From positions 207,174 through 271,173 of the forward strand of contig DASTGN010000003.1 in the NCBI GenBank assembly GCA_035719105.1: a stretch of DNA of 64,000 bases, read 5' to 3'. Below are positions 18,575-27,424 of the stretch, one piece after another. The notes beneath the pieces were generated by a model. The model was not told where the DNA came from and ran no database searches. It worked only from the letters and a program-made list of their open reading frames with translations. The position numbers and the translations under genes were made by a program. Positions within the stretch are counted from its first letter, which is position 1. Each line of letters starts with the position of its first letter. This stretch comes from UBA8389 sp035719105. Its GTDB lineage: Bacteria; Bacteroidota; Bacteroidia; Bacteroidales; UBA1402.

Positions 18575-18612
18575 CACTACAAATCCCGATTATTCGGCAA
18601 AAAACAATACAT

Positions 18613-19431
18613 ATGTCCGTACATCAAGAAGATTCCCGAAAAGTAACCACCCATCGGTTGGTAGAAATGAAGCAACGTGGCGAAAAAATTGCCATGCTTA
18701 CTGCTTACGACTATTCCATGGCCAAACTCATCGACCAGGCAGGGATGGATGTCATTTTGGTAGGAGATTCTGCTTCGAACGTCATTGGGGGCAACATCAC
18801 CACACTTCCCATCACCCTCGATCAAATGATTTACCACGGAAAATCGGTTGTTCGCGCTGTCACTCGGGCACTTGTCGTGGTGGACATGCCCTTTGGAACC
18901 TGTTCCGGAAACCCCTTGGAATCGCTCAATGCAGCCATTCGCATCATGAAGGAAACCGGTGCGGACGCGCTCAAGATTGAAGGTGGCAAAGAAATCATTG
19001 CCGATATCAAAAAAATCATTGATGCTGGTCTTCCCGTCATGGGTCATTTGGGCCTGATGCCTCAATCCATCAATAAATACGGTACTTACACGGTTCGAGC
19101 AAAAGATGAAGCCGAAGCTAAAAAATTACTGGAAGATGCCCATTTGTTGCAAGAGGTCGGTTGTTTCGGCATTGTGCTTGAAAAAATACCGGCAGCCGTA
19201 GGCGCAAAAATAGCTAAGGAAATCGACATCCCCGTCATTGGCATCGGAGCCGGCAACGGCGTGGACGGTCAAGTGCTGGTGATGCACGACATGTTGGGTA
19301 TCACGCAGGAATTCTCTCCCCGCTTTCTTCGTCGCTACGCCAATTTGCAAGAAACCATCATCCATTCTGTCAACGACTACGTGAACGATGTCAAGAACCG
19401 CGAATTCCCGAGCGACCAAGAACAATATTGA
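18613..19431 (+). CDS. panB: 3-methyl-2-oxobutanoate hydroxymethyltransferase
   Basis: 272 residues from the ATG at 18613, the standard PanB length. It transfers a hydroxymethyl group from 5,10-methylene-THF to ketoisovalerate, the first pantothenate step. Visible features are KIAMLTAYDYSMAKL, the metal-ligand segment LVGDSASNV with VVDMPFG, IKIEGG-like ALKIEGGKE, GHLGLMPQS and the catalytic region IPVIGIGAGNGVDGQVLVMHD. A monocistronic gene with its own promoter; panC and panD are not in this window. The upstream 41 codons of open frame lie before the promoter and are not coding. Confidence 0.95.
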   Translation: MSVHQEDSRKVTTHRLVEMKQRGEKIAMLTAYDYSMAKLIDQAGMDVILVGDSASNVIGGNITTLPITLDQMIYHGKSVVRAVTRALVVVDMPFGTCSGNPLESLNAAIRIMKETGADALKIEGGKEIIADIKKIIDAGLPVMGHLGLMPQSINKYGTYTVRAKDEAEAKKLLEDAHLLQEVGCFGIVLEKIPAAVGAKIAKEIDIPVIGIGAGNGVDGQVLVMHDMLGITQEFSPRFLRRYANLQETIIHSVNDYVNDVKNREFPSDQEQY

Positions 19432-19450
19432 ATTTAATTCCCTAAGACCA

Positions 19451-19481
19451 TTGGTATTTTTCGAAATGTTGCATATATTTG
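19451..19481 (+). promoter_or_regulatory. Promoter of the DsbD-like gene (-33/-7)
   Basis: TTG (19451-19453), 20 bases, TATATTTG (19474-19481): a full match to the Bacteroidetes promoter. The predicted transcript start near 19488 supports the ATG at 19527. Confidence 0.7.
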
Positions 19482-19526
19482 CCAGTAGAAACTATTTACA
19501 AAATAAAATATATAACCGGTAACTAT

Positions 19527-21521
19527 ATGAAACGGGGATTATATCTTTTCTTTTTACTGTTCCTCAGCTTGGCAGTACACGCTCAAATACTGGATCCCAT
19601 TCACTGGGACGTCCGTTTGAAGCCCATCGACAATACGAACTATCAGATTGTTTTTCTAGCAACCATCGACGATGGCTGGCACCTATATAATATGGACTTA
19701 CCCGAAGGAGGTCCCGTTTCCACTTCTTTCGAAATAGAGGTCAAACAAGGTTTGACTTTGGACGGAAAGACTCTCGCCACCAGCAAACCCGTCGTCAAAA
19801 AGGATGTGCAATTTGACATGGTTTTGAGTTGGTTTGTACGCGAAGCCATCTTCCTACAAAAAATCAACATTTCCAATCCCAAAACTTTCCATTTGAAAGG
19901 GCATGTCCAATACATGGCTTGTAATGATGAAAGCTGCCTACCTCCTACTCCGTTTGATTTCGAGTTTACACCAAGCGATTTAACTAAAAATACGGGAAGC
20001 GCAACCAAAACGACCGAAAAGGCAAAAACAGACACTACAGCTGAAACTTTACCAGTTGCCGCTTGGTCCACCGATACATTGCAGACTTCATCGGAACTAA
20101 CTGCGAATCCCCTTTGGAAGCCCGTCATTGCCGAGCTGAAAAGGCTCAACAACGACGCTTCGTCCCACCAACACGGAACTTCCTGGTGGTTCTTACTTTT
20201 GTCAGGTTTTTTGGGAGGCTTATTGGCCTTGTTGACACCCTGCGTCTGGCCCATCATCCCAATGACCGTCAGCTTCTTTCTCAAACGCAACAAAGACCGA
20301 CGAAAAGCCGTTCGGGAAGCCATTCTTTATGGCCTTTCCATCATCGTCATTTACCTAATTCTAGGCATCGGAATTACCTTATTGTTTGGATCCAGCGCCT
20401 TGAACAGCCTTTCCACCAATGCTTTCTTCAATCTTTTATTTTTTGCACTTCTTGTCGTTTTTGCGATTTCGTTTTTCGGAGCCTTCGAGATGGTTCTACC
20501 TTCTTCCTGGACCAATAAAATGGACCAAAAAGCCGACTCCACATCCGGTTTGCTGAGCATTTTCTTTATGGCCTTTACCCTGGCTCTTGTATCATTTTCC
20601 TGCACTGGCCCCATCATTGGTACCTTGCTGGTCGAAGCCGCTACGACAGGCTCCGTTCTAGGCCCTGCTCTGGGTATGTTTGGTTTCGCCACCGCCTTAG
20701 CGATTCCCTTTGCCCTATTTGCTCTTTTCCCGAATTTGCTTCAACGCATGCCCAAATCGGGAGGCTGGCTCCAAACGGTTAAAGTAGTTCTAGGTTTCCT
20801 TGAACTCGCATTTGCACTTAAATTCCTTTCAGTGGCTGACCTGGCCTATGGCTGGGGCATACTCAGCCGTCAAACCTTCCTCATCCTGTGGATTGCCAAT
20901 TTCGGCATCATGGGCTTGTGGCTTATTTTTAAAGTTCGAAAATTCAGTACGATTCGTCTCTTGCTCGGATTGGTTTCACTGACCTTTTCCGGTTGGATGG
21001 CAACAGGACTCTGGGGTGCCCCGCTTGCTTCCATCAGTGCCTTTGCACCACCCGCCACCGCCAAAGACAGTAAACTCTACCAGACACAAGTTCACGCTGC
21101 ATTTACCGATTACGAAGCAGGCATGGCTTATGCCAAATCCACCAATAAGCCCGTTATGATTGACTTTTCGGGCTTCGGTTGTGTCAATTGCCGCAAAATG
21201 GAAAACTCAGTTTGGCAAGACGAACGCGTCAAAAACATCCTGAAAAACGATTATGTACTCATTACGCTGATGGTTGACGACAAAACTTCGCTCGATAAAC
21301 CGTTGGAAATTGTTGTCAATGGCAAAAAACGTACGCTACGAACCATTGGGGACAAGTGGAGCTACCTGCAACAATACAAGTTTGGCGCCAACGCCCAACC
21401 GTTTTACGTATTGTTGGATCGTGACGCCAATCTGCTTGGTCCTAGCCGTGCTTACGACGAAGACACCAAATCGTATATAGAATTTCTGAATGCAGGTTTG
21501 AGTGTTTACAAATCCAGATAG
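19527..21521 (+). CDS. DsbD-family thiol:disulfide interchange protein
   Basis: 664 residues from the ATG at 19527. A signal peptide (ending VHAQ) precedes a periplasmic DsbD-alpha-like domain (about 25-160, with a CNDESC motif near 135). The eight-helix CcdA/DsbD membrane domain covers about 225-500 and contains TPCVWPIIPMTVSFF and SCTGPIIGTLL, the Cys-Pro type electron-transfer cysteines. The C-terminal thioredoxin-like domain has C552-V-N-C555. The protein carries electrons from cytoplasmic thioredoxin across the inner membrane to periplasmic thiols. Single gene; it converges with the GH97 gene with only nine bases between. Confidence 0.92.
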   Translation: MKRGLYLFFLLFLSLAVHAQILDPIHWDVRLKPIDNTNYQIVFLATIDDGWHLYNMDLPEGGPVSTSFEIEVKQGLTLDGKTLATSKPVVKKDVQFDMVLSWFVREAIFLQKINISNPKTFHLKGHVQYMACNDESCLPPTPFDFEFTPSDLTKNTGSATKTTEKAKTDTTAETLPVAAWSTDTLQTSSELTANPLWKPVIAELKRLNNDASSHQHGTSWWFLLLSGFLGGLLALLTPCVWPIIPMTVSFFLKRNKDRRKAVREAILYGLSIIVIYLILGIGITLLFGSSALNSLSTNAFFNLLFFALLVVFAISFFGAFEMVLPSSWTNKMDQKADSTSGLLSIFFMAFTLALVSFSCTGPIIGTLLVEAATTGSVLGPALGMFGFATALAIPFALFALFPNLLQRMPKSGGWLQTVKVVLGFLELAFALKFLSVADLAYGWGILSRQTFLILWIANFGIMGLWLIFKVRKFSTIRLLLGLVSLTFSGWMATGLWGAPLASISAFAPPATAKDSKLYQTQVHAAFTDYEAGMAYAKSTNKPVMIDFSGFGCVNCRKMENSVWQDERVKNILKNDYVLITLMVDDKTSLDKPLEIVVNGKKRTLRTIGDKWSYLQQYKFGANAQPFYVLLDRDANLLGPSRAYDEDTKSYIEFLNAGLSVYKSR

Positions 21522-21530
21522 TAAATTGCT

Positions 21531-23519
21531 CTATTCTATTTCATTGAATATCAGCACAAAACCTCCATTTCCCTTAACCGATATTTGTTCCATGGTGGAC
21601 GAAGAAGCGGTTTCGGCAGTTCGGGGCAGCTCTCCACAAACCACTGCATTGTTGGAATCTTGCTGATCCTGAATCAAAAAACCCTTCAAATCTTTTTCAG
21701 ATAAGGTACTCGTATCAAACGAAAGGGTTTTAGCTACGTTTTCTCCATTAATGCCAGCAACATACCACGTTTTACCAGAACGCCTGGCCACGACACAATC
21801 TTTACCCGGATAACCTGCCAAAAATCGTGTTTCATCCCAAACCGTGGGTATATCCTTCAAATAGTTGATCACCTCAGCAGGCAATTGAGACAGGTTTTCG
21901 GGTATCAATCCAAAGTGTTGTACACCAGAAAAAAACACCACTGGAAGTGCCAATTCGAAAGCCATAGTCGTTCTGCGAATGGGGCCACTTTTTCTGTCTG
22001 CCCCTAGCCGTTCGTTAAGAATGATGGGGGTAAAATCCATAGGGCCAACGACATTGCGAAGAAATGGCAACGTAGCGCAATGTTGGGGTTCTCTGTCCGC
22101 ATCGTATTGGCTGAATGTCACGAATTCCATTCCTTTGACCGACTCGTCCGTCACAAAATTGGGATAAATACGCTCCCACCCTCTGGGCAAGGTTGTTCCA
22201 TGAAAGTTGACAGTCAATCCGAAATCGTTGGCATCCTTTAAAATATCCTCGTAATATTGCATGAAAAATTGCTTGTCACTGCCAAAAAAATCAACCTTAA
22301 TCCCCTTTATGCCAATACTTTGCATCCATTTCATTTCAGCTCTTCGAATTTCCTGGTTATCCATGCAGTTTTTAGGCGTTTGAGGCGCATCGTTCCATTT
22401 TCCGTTTGAATTGTACCAAAGCAACAATCCAACACCCTTAATATCAGCATAAACCGCCAGGGTGCTAATATTTTCCCTACCAATCTGAACATCCCAAGGG
22501 GCATCGATCAGGCAATAATCGAAATTCAAGGTATCGGCCAAATCGATGAACTTACGAGTCACGTCATACGTAATGCTGTCGTCTTTCAAAACCAACCAAC
22601 TCCAGGTCGCTTTGCCTGGTTTGTAAATCCCTTTGGCTTTGTACATTGGCTTTACGAGGTCTGTTGCCATGGTCGACTGGGCAATGGCCGTTGGCGCGTC
22701 CCCCACAATCATCATTCTCCAAGGGGTTTCGTAGGGTAGCGACATCATGGCCTTGGAGTGTTGTCCGGGCAGACCTTCAGCAACATTCGGGAATTCAATC
22801 CGATAAAGACTGTCGGTCGACAAATGTGCCAAATGAGTGCCACAATACGTGCCAGTGGTACCTGTTTCGCTAATCAATACCCAACCGGCACCGGGAATAT
22901 TGAACAAAGCCGGATACGACCAACCACAACCCAATGTGGAAGGCGTTCCGACAGGAATGTTTTGTTGGTAATGTTCTTCGTAACTTGGATTGGTACGTGC
23001 GAAACCGGTGTGCGCTTGAGAAAGCGGAGTCATAAACGCTGTAGCATTGCCCGGAAAACGATAGCCACCTAGCTCCCGATTGATGGTGCAGGAGCCAGAG
23101 CCGTGCAATTTATATCGATAAGCCACCCCATCGTTAGAAACCCTGAAAATCAAATCCATGGCTCTCGATTGAGCATTTTTTAAATAGACTTGCACCTCCC
23201 TGTATGCCACAGAAATTTGAGACTTTTTACCAATGGGTTGCGTATAGTTTTCATATTTAACCTGTTCCGAATTTTTTCGGGTTTGTTTGAGTTCCTCACC
23301 AAAGGAGCCCAATGACGTTTCCAAACCAAGCGGGGATTGACGCACAACCAAGTTCTCTTTGTAAAAAACTTTGAAATAAAACCGGCCTTGTTGATTCAAA
23401 ATTTGAAGAGCCACCTTCTTATCAGGGCTCCGATAGAAAACATCGGTCTTTGTCTTGGATGCAAACGACCAGCCGATAGACAATAGAACGGTGAGAAGCA
23501 TTAGGTAGATGCGTTTCAT
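21531..23519 (-). CDS. Glycoside hydrolase family 97, retaining (alpha-galactosidase-like)
   Basis: 662 residues with a signal peptide (about 1-20). The N-terminal beta-sandwich (about 25-280) precedes a TIM barrel and a C-terminal beta domain, the standard GH97 layout. D410 in GIKVDFFGSD matches the nucleophile of the retaining GH97 branch, whose characterised member is an alpha-galactosidase; E465 in VKGMEF sits where the acid/base residue is expected. SusB-type inverting enzymes have no Asp at that place. It would release alpha-linked galactose or similar sugars from oligosaccharides in the periplasm. No transporter genes are adjacent. The substrate assignment follows from the nucleophile and is moderately secure. 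Confidence 0.88.
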   Translation of the reverse strand: MKRIYLMLLTVLLSIGWSFASKTKTDVFYRSPDKKVALQILNQQGRFYFKVFYKENLVVRQSPLGLETSLGSFGEELKQTRKNSEQVKYENYTQPIGKKSQISVAYREVQVYLKNAQSRAMDLIFRVSNDGVAYRYKLHGSGSCTINRELGGYRFPGNATAFMTPLSQAHTGFARTNPSYEEHYQQNIPVGTPSTLGCGWSYPALFNIPGAGWVLISETGTTGTYCGTHLAHLSTDSLYRIEFPNVAEGLPGQHSKAMMSLPYETPWRMMIVGDAPTAIAQSTMATDLVKPMYKAKGIYKPGKATWSWLVLKDDSITYDVTRKFIDLADTLNFDYCLIDAPWDVQIGRENISTLAVYADIKGVGLLLWYNSNGKWNDAPQTPKNCMDNQEIRRAEMKWMQSIGIKGIKVDFFGSDKQFFMQYYEDILKDANDFGLTVNFHGTTLPRGWERIYPNFVTDESVKGMEFVTFSQYDADREPQHCATLPFLRNVVGPMDFTPIILNERLGADRKSGPIRRTTMAFELALPVVFFSGVQHFGLIPENLSQLPAEVINYLKDIPTVWDETRFLAGYPGKDCVVARRSGKTWYVAGINGENVAKTLSFDTSTLSEKDLKGFLIQDQQDSNNAVVCGELPRTAETASSSTMEQISVKGNGGFVLIFNEIE

Positions 23520-23548
23520 ACAGTATCGATTTTGGGTAAGGTTGAAAA

Positions 23549-23556
23549 CAAAAATA
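23549..23556 (-). promoter_or_regulatory. -7 element upstream of the GH97 gene
   Basis: Minus-strand TATTTTTG, a perfect TAnnTTTG, 30 bases upstream of the start at 23519. The -33 region is T-rich without a clear TTG. Confidence 0.4.
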
Positions 23557-23637
23557 CAAAAAAAATCCTTAGCACTTCAGGAGGTAAATTCAAAAAATTT
23601 TAAGTTTCTTTGCATTAGTAAAAACACACCGAAACTA

Positions 23638-24999
23638 ATGGATACGAAGAAATTCCTTCTCAGCGAAAAAGAGATTCCCACGCAATGGTACAACATATGT
23701 GCCGACATGAAAAACAAACCGGCCTTGCCTTTGCATCCCGGAACCCGTCAACCGCTGACAGTCGCTGATTTATCCCCCATTTTTGCAGAAGAACTCTGCA
23801 AACAGGAATTGAACCTGACGGACACCTACATCGATATTCCAGAAGAAGTTCGCAATGTGTACATGAACTACCGGCCCACCCCGCTGGTTCGCGCTTATGG
23901 CTTGGAAAAAGCTTTGGACACACCGGCACACATCTATTTCAAGAACGAAAGTGTCAGCCCGGTTGGCTCGCACAAATTGAATTCAGCCATTCCTCAGGCC
24001 TATTATAATAAAAAACAAGGTATTACCAACCTGACGACCGAAACTGGCGCCGGCCAATGGGGAGCAGCCCTCTCCTACGCCTGTCAGTTTTTTGGGCTCG
24101 AGCTTGCCGTCTACATGGTTAAAATCAGCTATGAACAAAAACCGTATCGCCGCTCCATCATGCAAAGCTACGGTGCTACCGTCATCGCTTCTCCGTCCAT
24201 GTCAACCCGCGCCGGCAAAGATATCATCACCAAACATCCCAATTATCAGGGAAGTTTAGGAACAGCCATTTCAGAAGCCATTGAACTGGCCACCACGACC
24301 CCCAATTGCCGTTATGCTTTGGGTAGCGTGCTCAACCACGTCTCCTTGCACCAAACCATTATCGGGCAAGAAGCCAAAAAGCAAATGGAAATGGCCGGCG
24401 AATATCCTGATATCGTGATTGGTTGCTTTGGCGGCGGATCCAACTTCAGCGGACTTTCCTTTCCTTTCATACAGGAAACCTTGACCAAAGGAACCAAAAC
24501 TCGTTATATCGCTGCTGAACCAGCTTCTTGTCCCAAATTGACCCGTGGCAAATTGCTTTACGATTTCGGTGACGAAGCCGGTTACACTCCACTTCTTCGC
24601 ATGTACACATTAGGCCACAACTTCGCACCAGCTCACATTCACGCAGGCGGACTTCGCTACCACGGAGCCGGCACCATCGTTAGTCAGCTAATGGATGATA
24701 AAATCATGGAAGCAGTAGACATCAAACAGTTGGACAGTTTTGCAGCCGCCATGACCTTTGCCAAATCCGAAGGAATCATACCAGCTCCCGAATCTGCTCA
24801 TGCTATCGCCGCCACCATCAATGAAGCACTCAAATGCAAAGAAGAAGGTGTTGGCAAAACCATCCTGTTCAATCTATCTGGTCATGGGCTCATCGACATG
24901 ACTGCTTACGACAATTATTTATCCGACGACCTGAAAAACTTCGAACTTTCTCAGGAAGAAATTGATCGGAATTTGGAAGCCGTCATCAACATGCAATAA
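23638..24999 (+). CDS. trpB2: TrpB2-type tryptophan synthase beta chain-like protein
   Basis: 453 residues from the ATG at 23638; the open frame upstream (from 23509) overlaps the divergent GH97 start and has no family similarity. It belongs to the TrpB2 branch by its long N-terminus (PTQWYNICADM, RPTPLVRAYGLEKAL). K113 in PVGSHKLNSA is the PLP-binding lysine and CFGGGSNFSG is the phosphate-binding loop. TrpB2 condenses indole or a related acceptor with serine. No trpA or other trp genes are in the window, which fits the TrpB2 pattern of acting without TrpA, possibly in indole salvage. The HU/SPOR gene follows after three bases. Confidence 0.92.
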   Translation: MDTKKFLLSEKEIPTQWYNICADMKNKPALPLHPGTRQPLTVADLSPIFAEELCKQELNLTDTYIDIPEEVRNVYMNYRPTPLVRAYGLEKALDTPAHIYFKNESVSPVGSHKLNSAIPQAYYNKKQGITNLTTETGAGQWGAALSYACQFFGLELAVYMVKISYEQKPYRRSIMQSYGATVIASPSMSTRAGKDIITKHPNYQGSLGTAISEAIELATTTPNCRYALGSVLNHVSLHQTIIGQEAKKQMEMAGEYPDIVIGCFGGGSNFSGLSFPFIQETLTKGTKTRYIAAEPASCPKLTRGKLLYDFGDEAGYTPLLRMYTLGHNFAPAHIHAGGLRYHGAGTIVSQLMDDKIMEAVDIKQLDSFAAAMTFAKSEGIIPAPESAHAIAATINEALKCKEEGVGKTILFNLSGHGLIDMTAYDNYLSDDLKNFELSQEEIDRNLEAVINMQ

Positions 25000-25002
25000 A
25001 AC

Positions 25003-26073
25003 ATGAAGATCCTCGTCCAACACATCGAAAACCTGCTGCCCGAGCACGACTGCGTAGTCGTTCCCGGGTTAGGCGGCTTCGTTCAGAACGAGGTTCAGGC
25101 ACGCATTCAGCCGGGAGCCAGATTATTTTACCCCGCTTCCAAAGAAATCGGGTTCAACCATCGCCTCAAATTCAACGATGGCTTGTTGGCACAATCTTAT
25201 CAGGAAACCAATGGTTTAAGTTTTGAAGAAGCCAATACTGAGATTCAAAAGGCGGTTCATGAAATTCATGAGAAACTGAATGCAGGCAAATTTATCCGCT
25301 TGGGGCGCATAGGAACGTTATTCCTGGTAGAACAGCAACCCGTTTTTCGACCAGACCATCACAACCATTTTTATCCGGAAGCATACGGACTTACTCCATT
25401 TACATTCCCATTGCTTAAAAAGGACGCACCCATGCAGGAAGCTTCAACCCCGGTTGCAGAAACTCCAAAAGAATCGTCAGAATTGAAGAAAACGATTGTT
25501 CGACAAAAGAAAACGGAATCAAGATCGTCCAAGGATGAATTCATTCACCTTCGTTTAAGCCGCAGCAGAGCCCGTCAATTGACCGCAAGCGTTGCTGTTC
25601 TCTTGTTTTTCGTCTTCTTATCCAAACCTGCCGGAAATTTTTCCGAGAGTCAAGAAGCCGGCATGATGCACAATTACCTTTCTGCCGTTGTTCAAAACAA
25701 TTCCGATATCACTCCGACGGTTGTTAAGCCAGTATTACCCACCGAAACTCGTGAGGCGGTTCCAATTCCCAGTGTACAAAAAGATTCAACGATTCAAGCT
25801 TCTATTGCCTCCATCGATGCACCAGCCTCACTCAAAGGCTTTTACATCATCGTGAGCACCTTTGTTCAAAAAGAGACTGCTCAACGTTGGCTCAAAGAAC
25901 ACGAAAGGGAACCGATTTTGAAGGATGCCCGCATTTTAGTTTCCGACGGACGCGCCAGAGTCTTTGTGAAGCACTGTTTGAACTCAACCGAAGCTTCCAC
26001 TTACCTTAATAAGTTTACCGCGAGTCATTCTGAATATGCTTCCGCATGGGTTTATTCTGCTAAAAATGACTGA
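25003..26073 (+). CDS. HU-CCDC81-like and SPOR domain membrane protein
   Basis: 356 residues. Residues 1-130 form a divergent pair of HU-like domains of the prokaryotic CCDC81 type: QHIENLLPEHDCVVVPGLGG, then GFNHRLKFNDGLLAQSY and LGRIGTLFL. A charged linker follows, one transmembrane helix at about 192-207, then a periplasmic linker and a C-terminal SPOR domain (about 275-356). SPOR domains bind denuded peptidoglycan at the division site. The HU half would be cytoplasmic, so the protein could connect cytoplasmic nucleoid- or filament-like structures to the septal wall. The architecture is typical of Bacteroidetes; the function is not established. It starts three bases after trpB2. Confidence 0.88.
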   Translation: MKILVQHIENLLPEHDCVVVPGLGGFVQNEVQARIQPGARLFYPASKEIGFNHRLKFNDGLLAQSYQETNGLSFEEANTEIQKAVHEIHEKLNAGKFIRLGRIGTLFLVEQQPVFRPDHHNHFYPEAYGLTPFTFPLLKKDAPMQEASTPVAETPKESSELKKTIVRQKKTESRSSKDEFIHLRLSRSRARQLTASVAVLLFFVFLSKPAGNFSESQEAGMMHNYLSAVVQNNSDITPTVVKPVLPTETREAVPIPSVQKDSTIQASIASIDAPASLKGFYIIVSTFVQKETAQRWLKEHEREPILKDARILVSDGRARVFVKHCLNSTEASTYLNKFTASHSEYASAWVYSAKND

Positions 26074-26114
26074 AAAAAGTCGGTCAACACTCAAAATCTT
26101 CCAAATATTCTTTT

Positions 26115-26122
26115 TACCTTTG
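26115..26122 (+). promoter_or_regulatory. -7 element of rpsP
   Basis: TACCTTTG, a perfect TAnnTTTG, 43 bases before the rpsP ATG. The -33 box is weak. Confidence 0.5.
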
Positions 26123-26165
26123 TGCCCGCTTAATGCAAGTACATTTATAAATTCAATTCAAACAA

Positions 26166-26753
26166 ATGGCAACTAAAATCAGATTGCAAAGACACGGCCG
26201 CAAAGGGTATGCATTTTACCACGTTGTAGTCGCAGACAGCAGGGCACCACGAGATGGTAAATTTATTGAGAGATTAGGTTCGTACAACCCGAACACAAAT
26301 CCTGCTACAATAGATTTGAATTTCGAACGCGCCTTGTATTGGGTATCAACCGGTGCACAACCCACCGACACCGCTCGTACAGTACTTTCCACCGAAGGCG
26401 TACTGATGATGAAACACCTCTTGGAAGGTGTCAAAAGAGGCGCTTTCAACGCCGAAGAAGCTGAAGTAAAATTCAATGCATGGAAACAAAGCAAAGATGC
26501 TTCTATCAACGCCGCCAAGGTTTCCCTTAAAGATGCCGCCCGCGCCGATGCTAAAGCTCGTTTAGAAGCTGAGGTAGCTGTCAACAAAGCTAAAGCCGAA
26601 GAAGTAGCCGCTAAACAAGCTGCTCTCCGCGCCGAAGAAGCTGCTGCCAATGCTCCCGTTGAAGAAGCACCCGTCGCTGAAGCTCCTGCAGCTGAAGAAG
26701 CCGAAGAAGTAGCTGAGGAAAAAGTTCCTCACGTTGCTCCAGACGCTGAATAA
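26166..26753 (+). CDS. rpsP: 30S ribosomal protein S16 with Ala/Glu-rich tail
   Basis: 195 residues. The first 80-100 are S16 (IRLQRHGRKGYAFYHVVVAD, FIERLGSYNPNT, ARTVLSTEGVLMMKHL). Ordinary S16 is about 80-90 residues. Here it is followed by a Lys/Ala-rich helical stretch and then a Glu/Ala/Pro tail with repeated EEA and APVAEAP patterns. Bacteroidetes S16 proteins often carry such tails; their purpose is unclear. The gene has its own promoter and is followed by a hairpin and tRNA-Ser. No rimM or trmD is adjacent, unlike the proteobacterial arrangement. Confidence 0.95.
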   Translation: MATKIRLQRHGRKGYAFYHVVVADSRAPRDGKFIERLGSYNPNTNPATIDLNFERALYWVSTGAQPTDTARTVLSTEGVLMMKHLLEGVKRGAFNAEEAEVKFNAWKQSKDASINAAKVSLKDAARADAKARLEAEVAVNKAKAEEVAAKQAALRAEEAAANAPVEEAPVAEAPAAEEAEEVAEEKVPHVAPDAE

Positions 26754-26760
26754 TATTTAA

Positions 26761-26783
26761 GGAGTCCTTTTTCTACGGACTCC
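26761..26783 (+). terminator. Hairpin after rpsP
   Basis: GGAGTCC pairs with GGACTCC around a nine-base loop, just before tRNA-Ser. It has only a weak T-run (ACTTT), so it may be a terminator or a processing stem between the two genes. Confidence 0.55.
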
Positions 26784-26788
26784 ACTTT

Positions 26789-26873
26789 GGAGAGATGGCA
26801 GAGTGGTCGATTGCGGCGGTCTTGAAAACCGTTGAACAGCAATGTTCCTGGGGTTCGAATCCCTATCTCTCCG
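26789..26873 (+). tRNA. tRNA-Ser (anticodon UGA)
   Basis: An 85-base cloverleaf. The acceptor arm GGAGAGA (26789-26795) pairs with TCTCTCC (26866-26872), with discriminator G at 26873. The anticodon loop is CTTGAAA, giving anticodon TGA. A long variable arm (GAACAGCAATGTTC) marks a class II tRNA, and GGTTCGAATCC is the T-arm. The 3' CCA is not encoded. It reads UCA and related serine codons. Confidence 0.95.
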
Positions 26874-26896
26874 CAAATACAAAAACAAAAAACAGT

Positions 26897-26938
26897 AAAA
26901 GCCCGTAAAATCAATGATTTACGGGCTTTTATTTTTTT
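26897..26938 (+). terminator. Intrinsic terminator after tRNA-Ser
   Basis: AAAAGCCCGTAAA pairs with TTTACGGGCTTTT, followed by a T-run. A textbook rho-independent terminator. Confidence 0.92.
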
Positions 26939-27388
26939 AGATACAACCAAAATATTGAAAAAATATCAGACTTTAAGAGACCCTTTCGGGTACCTGAATA
27001 TACATCAAACTCACTTGAAATCAAATTATTCCTTTTTCCAGAATCATGCTGCTGCATGATAAACATTTTCAGGTATGTCCAGATTTACGCATCCGTACTT
27101 ACGCTCCGCCAGAAGCGTTCCACGAAAATGTTGTCCAGCGCTCATCCTTTAGTACCAATAAATATAATTTAATATATTGATTATCAGCAATATAAATTAG
27201 CAGCTTCAAATTTTTTTAGAAAATTAATGTGCTGAATTTAAGCGCTTTAAACATGTTCGAAACAACTAACAAGAACAAAGTTACCCTAAAATCTTTTCAA
27301 AAATGGGCAACATACCGCACTATTCGTCCCATTTGGCAGTTAAGCCAACAAAAAATATCAAAAAAGTGCATTTTATAGCTCTTTTCGT
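26939..27388. other. Gene-free AT-rich spacer with an insertion-sequence relic
   Basis: About 450 bases between the tRNA terminator and the hip promoter. Apart from the decayed IS3 transposase piece at 27056-27150, I see no open frame with family similarity, no strong hairpin and no repeat shared with the rest of the window. Confidence 0.6.
27056..27150 (-). pseudogene. Relic of an IS3-family transposase (OrfB C-terminal piece)
   Basis: Minus-strand translation from 27141 gives ALDNIFVERFWRSV. This matches the conserved D-N-x-x-x-E-R-F-W-R-S block around the catalytic Glu of IS3-family DDE integrase cores. A one-base slip at about 27100 restores KYGCVNLDIPENVYH, corresponding to the usual VKYE(x)IYL continuation, and then a stop follows. 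An in-frame stop also lies just upstream of the block. Only about 30 codons survive, so this is dead DNA left by a past insertion beside tRNA-Ser. Its presence suggests that the spacer and the neighbouring hip operon are a site of gene acquisition. Confidence 0.75.
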
Positions 27389-27419
27389 TGCATATAATAA
27401 ATTTAATTGTATATTTGCA
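27388..27419 (+). promoter_or_regulatory. hip operon promoter within a 31-bp imperfect palindrome (HipB operator candidate)
   Basis: TTG (27388-27390), 19 bases, TATATTTG (27410-27417) is a full Bacteroidetes promoter. Bases 27389-27419 also form an imperfect palindrome. Its ends are TGCA/TGCA and its centre AATTTAATT, with matching ATA/TAT steps between. Binding by HipB would block both boxes. The -7 box ends only seven bases before the first ATG (27425), so the transcript is leaderless or nearly so unless translation starts at 27437. Confidence 0.65.
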
Positions 27420-27424
27420 GATAA

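Noticed and set aside
18490..18612. A 41-codon N-terminal extension of panB
   Set aside because: It runs through the panB promoter and PanB proteins begin near the Met at 18613.
26216..26650. An Ala/Ser-rich 144-codon minus-strand gene opposite rpsP
   Set aside because: It mirrors the Ala/Glu-rich tail of S16; a compositional shadow.
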